NCBI GenBank assembly: GCA_007136565.1
Contig: SLGS01000169.1
Span: forward strand, 1-12,577
Direction of reading: 5' to 3'
DNA: 12,577 nt
Origin: Clostridia bacterium
GTDB taxonomy: Bacteria > Bacillota > Sulfobacillia > SLMV01
Under the pieces are notes generated by a model. That model did not search any database. It was not told where the DNA came from and saw nothing but the letters and a program-made list of their open reading frames with translations. Of this stretch, positions 6,368-12,155 are shown one piece after another. The position numbers were made by a program, and so were the translations under genes. How positions within the stretch are numbered: the first letter of the stretch is position 1; every line of letters starts with the position of its first letter.

Positions 6368-6396
6368 ATTCTAATCTCGGGGGGCCCGGGTGTCAA
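6368..6396 (-). promoter_or_regulatory. Near-consensus sigma70 promoter for the ferredoxin gene
   Basis: On the minus strand, TTGACA (6396-6391, 6/6), a 17-base spacer, and TAGAAT (6373-6368, 5/6). The start of transcription would be near 6361, giving a leader of about 50 bases. This is the best promoter match in the window and suggests strong expression. Confidence 0.8.
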
Positions 6397-6484
6397 GGAA
6401 TTTGCCCCCTCCGGGGCGCCATCGCTCTTCCCCGGTGGGCCCGCTCCCAATTCATCTTTTGTCCATGCCATGGCGCTCAGCTCA

Positions 6485-6513
6485 TTGCGCGTCGCGTACC
6501 CATGGGCTATAAT
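6485..6513 (+). promoter_or_regulatory. Promoter of the cobalamin-riboswitch/btuFCD operon
   Basis: TATAAT at 6508-6513 (6/6) with TTGCGC at 6485-6490 (3/6) at 17-base spacing. The start of transcription would be near 6520, shortly before the riboswitch, which fits. It is divergent from the ferredoxin promoter. Confidence 0.65.
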
Positions 6514-6528
6514 CAAGCCGACAATTCA

Positions 6529-6765
6529 GGGTAGCCCTTCGGGTGCCGTCGGGGCCTTTAGCCCGGCGGAGAATAGGGAAGTTCAGTGAGCGTCCAGGCA
6601 ATGGACGCAAGTCTGACGCGGTCCCGCCACTGTAACCATCCCCCGGGATGGGAGCCAGGAGACCTGCCCGTTGGGATTCATCGGCCCTTCCGAGGAGAGG
6701 GGCGATGGGTTCGTCCGATTCCCGCAAATCTCCCCACCTCCTCGAGCAGGTGGTTTTTTATTTTT
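6529..6765 (+). promoter_or_regulatory. Cobalamin (B12) riboswitch with transcription-attenuation platform
   Basis: Conserved aptamer parts in order: GGTGCC (6542-6547), AATAGGGAAG (about 6572-6581), CAGTGAG, then GACGCGGTCCCGCCACTGT (6615-6633), and the B12 box AGCCAGGAGACCTGCC (about 6653-6668). A side hairpin GCGTCC/GGACGC (6590-6595 with 6603-6608) sits inside. Downstream, three mutually exclusive helices can be drawn: a terminator (6734-6753 plus T-run), an antiterminator in which CGAGGAG-A-GGGG (6691-6702) pairs with CCCC-AC-CTCCTCG (6732-6744), and an anti-antiterminator CATCG (6679-6683) with CGATG (6703-6707) extended by CCC/GGG. Family knowledge: bound cobalamin turns such operons off. 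The next genes are a B12-type importer, which fits. The exact outer (P1) limits are uncertain. Confidence 0.93.
6734..6765 (+). terminator. Riboswitch-controlled intrinsic terminator
   Basis: CCACCT (6734-6739) pairs with AGGTGG (6748-6753) around an 8-base loop, followed by TTTTTT, A, TTTTT (6754-6765). It lies between the cobalamin aptamer and btuF and competes with the antiterminator helix drawn for 6691-6744, so it should form when cobalamin is bound. Confidence 0.85.
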
Positions 6766-6816
6766 GGGAACCCTGGCTGCCCTCGATATGTGCCATGAAA
6801 GGAAATGGTGATATCA

Positions 6817-7794
6817 ATGACGAGGAGCCGCTGGGTAATTTTGTTATTGGCATTGTCGATGGTTTTCCTGCTACCGCTTATTTCCTGCGCCGACGAGGAA
6901 ACAGCCCCCGAGGAGACGCCCGCCGAGGAGGATGAAGCGGATGTCGAGGTAGAAGCGGGTGGGGTGGAATATCCCCTCGAACTAACCGACGATGCGGGTC
7001 GATCGATTACCATCCCCCGGGAGCCGCAGAGGGTAATTTCCTTCGCTCCGAGCAACACGGAAATACTATTCTCCCTGGGCGTGGGAGATCGCCTCGTCGC
7101 CGTCGATGAGTTCAGCGACTGGCCCCCAGAAGAACTCCAGGACATTCCCAAGATCGGTGGAGTCGCCAACCCGAACTACGAAGTCATAGTCGAGTTGGAG
7201 CCCGACCTCGTGCTCAGCATCGGAGGTACGGATGAGTTCGTCGAACGACTCGAGGACCTGGGGATTCCATCGCTGGTTCTGCAGCCTTCGAACTTCGAGG
7301 ACATATACGGGAACATATTGCTGGTGGGCGAGGTCATGAACGTTCCCGCGTTCGCCGAAGAACTGGTGCAAGAGATGCGATCCGAGGTGGATAGGGTGGC
7401 CGAGAAGGTCGAGGGACTCCCCGAAGAAGATCGGCCGGCGGTGTTTTTCGAGGTGTGGCCCGACCCCCTCATGACTACTGGACCCCACTCTTTCATAGGA
7501 TTTCTCGTCTCCGCGGCGGGAGGACGATTGATATCCGACGACGTCGACGGAGATTGGGTCGAGTTCAGCCTCGAAACGCTGGTGGACCGGGATCCCGACG
7601 TCATCGTAACGACCTTCGAAGATACCCTGGATGCCCTCGAGCGGGGCAACCGACCCGGTTGGGATGGTATCTCGGCAGTCCAAGACGGCGAGTACTACAT
7701 GGTCGACGTGGAGATCGTCACACACCCAAGCCCCAGGATAATCCAGGGATTGGAGGCCCTCCTGGAGATCTTCCACCCGGAACTGGCCCAATGA
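6817..7794 (+). CDS. btuF: Cobalamin ABC transporter substrate-binding lipoprotein (BtuF-like)
   Basis: Membrane-anchored receptor that hands corrinoid to the permease. From ATG 6817 it has 325 residues. A signal peptide (TRSR then a hydrophobic run) ends in the lipobox LISC, with Cys24 as the lipid-modified residue, followed by an acidic linker rich in Glu (about 25-49). The periplasmic-binding fold of the BtuF/FecB type starts at LTDDAGRSITIPREPQRVIS and includes APSNTEILFSLGVGDRLVAV and EPDLVLSIGG; the second lobe ends GEYYMVDVEIVTHPSPRII. The ATG at 6817 is preferred over in-frame ATG 6805 because GGTGAT (6807-6812) pairs with the 16S tail at good spacing, while AAAGGA lies only 1 base before 6805. 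The cobalamin riboswitch directly upstream supports a B12 rather than iron-siderophore substrate. A lipid anchor without an outer-membrane partner suggests a Gram-positive envelope. Confidence 0.9.
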   Translation: MTRSRWVILLLALSMVFLLPLISCADEETAPEETPAEEDEADVEVEAGGVEYPLELTDDAGRSITIPREPQRVISFAPSNTEILFSLGVGDRLVAVDEFSDWPPEELQDIPKIGGVANPNYEVIVELEPDLVLSIGGTDEFVERLEDLGIPSLVLQPSNFEDIYGNILLVGEVMNVPAFAEELVQEMRSEVDRVAEKVEGLPEEDRPAVFFEVWPDPLMTTGPHSFIGFLVSAAGGRLISDDVDGDWVEFSLETLVDRDPDVIVTTFEDTLDALERGNRPGWDGISAVQDGEYYMVDVEIVTHPSPRIIQGLEALLEIFHPELAQ

Positions 7795-7810
7795 TGAAGG
7801 GAGAACGCGC

Positions 7811-8836
7811 GTGAAGCGTGGACGGATGGGTCCGATACTGCTGAGCCTCCTGGCGTTGGCGCTGGGGGCGGCATTGCTCGGGATGTACGGAGGTGCCGTG
7901 TCCGTTCCCCCGCGCGAAATTATCCTCATGGTTTGGGATGCCATCACCGGCGGGGGAGCTGAGGCCTGGTCCGTCGGGCAACGGACCATCATCCTCGATC
8001 TCAGGGGACCGCGCGTAATCCTGGCCGGCCTGACGGGGGCCGCCCTGGCGGCCGCGGGAGCGACCTACCAGGGGCTCTTCCAAAATCCCATGGCGGACCC
8101 ATTCATCATCGGGGTTTCCTCGGGTGCCGCCGTCGGGGCGGCGGGGGTGATGGTGTTCGGTGCGCGATGGGGTATTGGCGGCACCGCCGTACCCATCGCC
8201 GCCTTCATCGGAGCAACGCTAACCGTGATGCTCGTGTATTCTTTGGCGAGGACCGATGGCCGGGCACCGGTTACCACGCTGCTGTTGGTCGGGGTCGCCG
8301 TCAGCGCGGCGCTGTCGGGTGTGGTGGCACTGCTCATATTCCTCAGTGGACGGGAACTTCGGGCCGTTATCTATTGGACGATGGGCGGCCTGGGCGGCGC
8401 CAGTTGGGACCAGGTCCGAAACGTACTGCCCTTTTTCGTCGTGGGGATGTTCCCCCTCCTCCTATACGCAAAACAGCTCAATGCCATGCTTTTCGGCGAC
8501 GAAACCGCCAGCCACCTGGGTGTGGACGTGGCCAAGCTGCGACTGCGATCCCTACTCGCGGCCTCCATGTTGGCCGCCGCCGCGGTATCGGTGGGGGGGA
8601 CCATAGGTTTCGTGGGATTGATAGTGCCGCACATGGTCCGCCTGGTGATAGGCCCCGATCATCGTATCCTGGTCCCGGCCTCCGCCCTCGCCGGCGCGCC
8701 CTTTTTGATCCTGGCGGACCTGGTCGCCCGAACGGTGATGTCTCCCGCCGAGATGCCCGTGGGAATACTCACGTCCATGCTCGGAGGGCCCTTTTTCCTT
8801 TACCTGCTCAGACGAGGGAGGACGATCAAGCCTTGA
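7811..8836 (+). CDS. btuC: Cobalamin ABC transporter permease (BtuC/FecCD family)
   Basis: Membrane permease of a type II importer, working as a dimer with BtuD. The 341 residues and roughly ten hydrophobic segments are normal for FecCD-family proteins. Family landmarks: the loop RGPRVILAGLTGAALAAAG (about 60-78), FQNPMADPFIIGVSSGAAVG (about 87-106), and the coupling region GGTIGFVGLIVPHMVRLVIG (about 260-279) that contacts the ATPase. Start GTG 7811 has AAGGGAG (7797-7803) 7 bases upstream and follows btuF by 16 bases. The stop overlaps the TTG start of btuD (TTGA at 8833-8836). Sequence alone does not separate corrinoid from siderophore permeases; the riboswitch points to cobalamin. Confidence 0.93.
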   Translation: MKRGRMGPILLSLLALALGAALLGMYGGAVSVPPREIILMVWDAITGGGAEAWSVGQRTIILDLRGPRVILAGLTGAALAAAGATYQGLFQNPMADPFIIGVSSGAAVGAAGVMVFGARWGIGGTAVPIAAFIGATLTVMLVYSLARTDGRAPVTTLLLVGVAVSAALSGVVALLIFLSGRELRAVIYWTMGGLGGASWDQVRNVLPFFVVGMFPLLLYAKQLNAMLFGDETASHLGVDVAKLRLRSLLAASMLAAAAVSVGGTIGFVGLIVPHMVRLVIGPDHRILVPASALAGAPFLILADLVARTVMSPAEMPVGILTSMLGGPFFLYLLRRGRTIKP

Positions 8837-9663
8837 GGGATTCCGTCACCGCCCTGAGAGTATGCGATGTATCCAGCGGGTATCCCGGCGTGCCCGTGTT
8901 GGACGAGGTGAGTTTCGAAATCGAAGCGGGTTCCCTGGTGGGTGTCGTAGGGCCGAACGGGGCGGGGAAGACAACGCTGCTGCGAGCCGTCACCGCCATA
9001 TTGCCCCTCGAATCCGGGGAAGTGCGCGTTTTCGGAGATCCCCTGCCATCATGGTCGCGTAGGGATTTGGCCAGGAGCCTCGCGGTGGTACCTCAGTCGA
9101 CTCCCACCATCTTCGATTTCACCGTCAGGGAAGTGGTGTCCATGGGGAGACTACCCTACCAGTCGCCCTGGGCCGGCGAGAGTCGAGAGGATCGCCTCGC
9201 CGTCGACTCTGCCTTGGATTCCGCCAACATGCGAGACTTGGAGCACCGATCCTACCTGGATCTCAGCGGCGGCGAACAGCGCCGGGCGCTCTTCGCCCGG
9301 GCCCTGGCCCAAGAACCATCGATATTGTTGCTCGATGAACCCACTTCGCACCTCGATCCGGGACAGGGGAGGGGCCTGATGGAGAGGGCGCGACACTTGG
9401 CCCTCGAGGAGGGGATGGCAGTGATGGCCATCCTCCACGATCTCAACATGGCCGCACTGTATTGCGATTCAGTGGTGGTCCTGAAGGAAGGCCAGGTGTG
9501 GACCACGGGCACACCCCTCGAGGTCTTCACATCCGACGCCCTCGAGCGCGTATACGGCGTTCCGGTTAGCGTAATTTCCCACCCGTTGACCGGGGAACCC
9601 CAGGTCTTGCTGAATCGCTCCCTCGGTTCGGACGAGGTCGGCGTCCCGGGTTTTCTCCGGTGA
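8833..9663 (+). CDS. btuD: Cobalamin ABC transporter ATP-binding protein (BtuD-like)
   Basis: ATPase that powers corrinoid uptake with the BtuC permease. From TTG 8833 it has 276 residues. Walker A is GPNGAGKTT (40-48), Q-loop Gln88, signature LSGGE (144-148), Walker B ILLLDEP (164-170), D-loop SHLD, and switch His202 in ILHDLN. The frame is open far upstream to 8167, but that part overlaps btuC and has no domain similarity; the ABC domain begins only after 8850. TTG 8833 overlaps the btuC stop (TTGA) and has GGAGG (8817-8821) 11 bases upstream. A short C-terminal tail (about 250-276) follows the ABC core, as in the FepC/BtuD group. It is the last gene of the riboswitch operon. Confidence 0.93.
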   Translation: MRDSVTALRVCDVSSGYPGVPVLDEVSFEIEAGSLVGVVGPNGAGKTTLLRAVTAILPLESGEVRVFGDPLPSWSRRDLARSLAVVPQSTPTIFDFTVREVVSMGRLPYQSPWAGESREDRLAVDSALDSANMRDLEHRSYLDLSGGEQRRALFARALAQEPSILLLDEPTSHLDPGQGRGLMERARHLALEEGMAVMAILHDLNMAALYCDSVVVLKEGQVWTTGTPLEVFTSDALERVYGVPVSVISHPLTGEPQVLLNRSLGSDEVGVPGFLR

Positions 9664-9686
9664 CGGGGACACCACTTTCGACTGCT

Positions 9687-9715
9687 TGTCCCCCGGCTGT
9701 CCGCGGTTGTATACT
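9687..9715 (+). promoter_or_regulatory. Probable sigma70 promoter for cmk-plsC-ispH
   Basis: TTGTCC (9687-9692, 4/6), a 17-base spacer and TATACT (9710-9715, 5/6), 24 bases after the btuD stop. Transcription would start near 9722. The leader holds a small hairpin CGCCCG/CGGGCG (9752-9757 with 9761-9766). It would uncouple these housekeeping genes from the cobalamin riboswitch. Confidence 0.55.
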
Positions 9716-9807
9716 CAGCTGGCGAAGATATCCGATCCCCAGGGTGATCCTCGCCCGTCCCGGGCGTCCCCTCGCTCGTCGGGGAAACACTTCAGGAGGT
9801 GGCCCAT

Positions 9808-10524
9808 TTGACAACCGATGCCAATCCTCCCCTCCCCAATATCGCCATCGATGGACCGGCGGGGGCGGGCAAGACCACGGTGGCTCGAGACGTGGCGTCT
9901 CGGCTCGATTACCGCCACATAGACTCCGGTGGCATGTATCGGGCGGTTACCCTGATCGCTGTGGAGAGGGGTTACCAAGCCTGCGATTGGGAGGATGAGG
10001 ATCGGTTGGTGCAATTGGCCGAAAAACTGGACATAGACTACCTGGGGCAAAACGGAGAGACCAGGATACTCCTCGAGGGCGAAGACCGCACCCGGGATCT
10101 CAGGGATGCCGCGGTGGAGCGCCGTGTCTCCCAGGTCGCGAGCGTACCCGGGGTCCGATGGGCCCTGGTGGAGAAACAGCGCCAATTGGCGATGTCGGGT
10201 GGGGTGGTCATGGACGGTCGGGACATAGGTACTTGCGTCCTCACGGATGCCCCCCTAAAGGTCTTTCTCACGGCCGCGACCCCGGTGAGGGTCATGCGCC
10301 GGCTGGTGCAAAAACATTGCAGTGGATCCCCGGTCACGTGGGACGAGGCCGCCCGCAGCGTCGTGGCCAGGGATGTGATCGATTCGACCAGGGCGGAGTC
10401 GCCCCTGCGCCTCGCGCAGGATGCCATAGTCATAGATAGCACCAGGTTGTCCCGAGGCGACGTAGTATCGCAGATATGTTTCATGGTCGACTCCCTGAGG
10501 CGAGGGGGTCGGGCCACACGTTGA
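9808..10524 (+). CDS. cmk: Cytidylate kinase
   Basis: Phosphorylates CMP and dCMP to the diphosphates in the cytosol. From TTG 9808 it has 238 residues, slightly above the usual 220-230. The P-loop is GPAGAGKTT (16-24); CMP-binding parts are HIDSGGMYRAVTL (37-49) and VMDGRDIGTCVL (134-145); the lid and Arg cluster RDVIDSTRAESPLR (188-201) is present. AGGAGGT (9794-9800) sits 7 bases before TTG 9808, whereas the in-frame GTG at 9799 overlaps that site and so cannot be the start. The stop overlaps the TTG of the acyltransferase gene (TTGA at 10521-10524). It stands alone from scpAB/rluB, unlike in Mycobacterium, where they adjoin. Confidence 0.96.
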   Translation: MTTDANPPLPNIAIDGPAGAGKTTVARDVASRLDYRHIDSGGMYRAVTLIAVERGYQACDWEDEDRLVQLAEKLDIDYLGQNGETRILLEGEDRTRDLRDAAVERRVSQVASVPGVRWALVEKQRQLAMSGGVVMDGRDIGTCVLTDAPLKVFLTAATPVRVMRRLVQKHCSGSPVTWDEAARSVVARDVIDSTRAESPLRLAQDAIVIDSTRLSRGDVVSQICFMVDSLRRGGRATR

Positions 10525-11126
10525 GATTCCTTCCCTATTGGTCGGTAGTCTGGATACTCCGCGCGTTCTTCCTCCTGGGATTTAGCGTTAGGGTCGAAGG
10601 CTCGCACAACCTGCGCTCGGAGGGCTCTTGTATACTTTGTTCCAACCACGTCAGTTGGTTGGATCCGCCCCTGTTGGCTGCGACCAGCCGACGCCCCGTG
10701 CATTTCATGGCCAAAAGAGAGCTCTTCGAGGTACCGGTCCTGGGCGCTCTTCTTTCCCGCATCCTCGCCTTCCCGGTGGATCGGGGCCGAGGGGATCGCA
10801 GGGCCATCAAGAGGGCATTGCAGGTACTGGGCGAGGGGGAATGCGTCGGGATGTTTCCCGAGGGAACCCGGGCCCGCGAGGGGGTTCCCCGGGTCTTCTT
10901 GCGGGGTGCTGCCTACCTCGCCGTGCGCTCCGGGGCGCCGATCATCCCGATAGGTATCTCGGGGAGTTACGGCTTTCGTTCCAGGATGACAATTAGGGTG
11001 GGAGAGCCCATCATACCCTCGTCCCTGGGACGAAGTGGAGCGGAACTGGGTCGAGCAGTGGGGGATCTGACGGCCGAGGTCTTCGAGGAGATCGAGGTGC
11101 TTTCCAGTGTGCAGCCCAGGGGTTGA
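10521..11126 (+). CDS. plsC: 1-acyl-sn-glycerol-3-phosphate acyltransferase (PlsC family)
   Basis: Transfers the second acyl chain in phosphatidic acid synthesis at the inner face of the membrane. From TTG 10521 it has 201 residues with an N-terminal hydrophobic helix (VVWILRAFFLLGF, 9-21). The catalytic NHVSWLD (His43-Asp48, the HX4D motif), the glycerol-phosphate pocket FPEGTR (112-117) and GAPIIPIGI (138-146) are all present. The start TTG overlaps the cmk stop; an in-frame ATG at 10476 would overlap cmk by 49 bases with no Shine-Dalgarno and adds sequence without similarity. GAGGGGG-like sequence lies about 12 bases before the TTG. ispH begins 20 bases before its stop. The cmk-plsC-ispH order is common in Clostridia. 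Confidence 0.93.
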   Translation: MRFLPYWSVVWILRAFFLLGFSVRVEGSHNLRSEGSCILCSNHVSWLDPPLLAATSRRPVHFMAKRELFEVPVLGALLSRILAFPVDRGRGDRRAIKRALQVLGEGECVGMFPEGTRAREGVPRVFLRGAAYLAVRSGAPIIPIGISGSYGFRSRMTIRVGEPIIPSSLGRSGAELGRAVGDLTAEVFEEIEVLSSVQPRG

Positions 11127-11952
11127 GAGGAAGGTCATCGTGATGCCGGGTGGCGGCCTTTGCTTCGGCGTCAAGCGGGCGGTGGAGGCAGCTCGAAATG
11201 CCCCCGGTCCGACGGCCGCCCTCGGCGAGCTGGCCCACAACCCGAAGGTAATGGACGATCTCCGGCGGGCTGGTGTCCGCATCATCGAATCCCGCGAGGA
11301 CGCGGGGCCCGACGAAACCGTCATAGTTCGCAGCCACGGTGTGGCTCCGGAGGTCATGGCTAACCTGGAGGCCAACGCGCGCGATGTGATCGATGCTACG
11401 TGTCCCCGGGTCAGGAGGGCCCAACTCGCCGCGTCGCGCTCCGCCGCCGAGGGGTGGCCCGTCGTCGTCGTCGGCAGGGCCAGTCACCCCGAGGTCGAAG
11501 GGGTCGTCGGATACGCCGGCGATGCTACCGAGGTGGTATCCGACGCCGGGGAGGCGCGGCGCCTTCCCCACCGCGACAGGCGGGCGGTCGTCTTCCAAAC
11601 GACCTTCGATCCTTCGTCCGTGGACGAAGTGCTGGAGGCCCTGGGTTCCGTTACGGGGGAACTGAAGGTGCACGATACCCTGTGCACCGTCGTAGCCCAC
11701 CGTCGCGAGACGGTGGCGCGGTTGGCGGAAGAAGTGGACGCCGTCGTCGTGGTCGGAGGGGCCAACAGTTCCAATACCGCCGCACTGGCACAAGTTGTAA
11801 AAAAAGCAGGAACCCCCGTATATTGTGTGGAAAGAGCGAAGGACCTCCCCATGGAAGGCCTGGGGGAGTATGCTACGCTGGCGGTCATCGGAGGAACGTC
11901 TACCCCGTGGGAGAGCCTGGAAGAGGTAGCCGCTCGTCTCAAGGGGTATTGA
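11107..11952 (+). CDS. ispH: 4-hydroxy-3-methylbut-2-enyl diphosphate reductase (IspH/LytB)
   Basis: Last step of the non-mevalonate isoprenoid pathway: HMBPP to IPP and DMAPP using a [4Fe-4S] cluster. The 281 residues are normal length. All three cluster cysteines are present: Cys19 (GLCFGVKRAVE), Cys99 (DATCPRV), Cys193 (DTLCTVV). Substrate residues follow: His44 (LAHNPKV), His77 (RSHGV), His127 and Glu129 (SHPEVEGVVGY), Thr167 (FQTTF), and SSNTAAL (221-227). The start is taken as GTG 11107, with GAGGT (11094-11098) 8 bases upstream, overlapping plsC by 20 bases; this gives about 8 extra residues before KVIV. GTG 11140 and ATG 11143 are later but would cut the first strand. It is separate from the S1-like gene, unlike the IspH-S1 fusions known in some Clostridia. 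Confidence 0.96.
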   Translation: MCSPGVERKVIVMPGGGLCFGVKRAVEAARNAPGPTAALGELAHNPKVMDDLRRAGVRIIESREDAGPDETVIVRSHGVAPEVMANLEANARDVIDATCPRVRRAQLAASRSAAEGWPVVVVGRASHPEVEGVVGYAGDATEVVSDAGEARRLPHRDRRAVVFQTTFDPSSVDEVLEALGSVTGELKVHDTLCTVVAHRRETVARLAEEVDAVVVVGGANSSNTAALAQVVKKAGTPVYCVERAKDLPMEGLGEYATLAVIGGTSTPWESLEEVAARLKGY

Positions 11953-12155
11953 TTTTGCGCAACTGGTCATATAGGTGATGGTCTGCTATCGTATAGGTTG
12001 AATGGGTATATCCTGGTGCGAGGGGGAGGAGCGGGCGCTGCGGAGTTACGGGTCTTAACCCGGAGGACTATCAAGGTCGAAGCTTCCGTTTGGGGCAGGG
12101 GAATCTGCGAGGATTTTTGAAGCTTAGGGACCGACGAAGGAGAGGAAATCTTTAC
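11953..12155 (+). other. 203-base leader of the S1-like gene, with a weak promoter candidate
   Basis: No coding sequence is supported here. TGGTCA (11964-11969) with 17-base spacing to TATCGT (11987-11992), preceded by TG (11984-11985), is a weak extended -10 promoter candidate. A hairpin CGGGT (12049-12053) with ACCCG (12058-12062) around the loop CTTA follows. S1 is known to control its own translation in E. coli through a folded leader; whether that happens here is unknown. The strand opposite (down to 11967) can be read as a hydrophobic ORF, rejected below. Confidence 0.4.

Noticed and set aside
8167..8832. Long 5' extension of the BtuD frame, giving a 498-residue protein
   Set aside because: It lies inside btuC in another frame, is rich in Arg, Gly and His as expected of an off-frame reading, and shows no domain. 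The ABC domain and a TTG with the btuC stop overlap support 8833.
9665..9693. GGGGAC/GTCCCC stem after btuD as a terminator
   Set aside because: Only six pairs with a 17-base loop and no T-run; it also overlaps the -35 box of the cmk promoter.
10038..11375. Minus-strand ORF of 445 residues opposite cmk, plsC and ispH
   Set aside because: It is antisense to three genes with complete catalytic motifs and has no recognisable domain.
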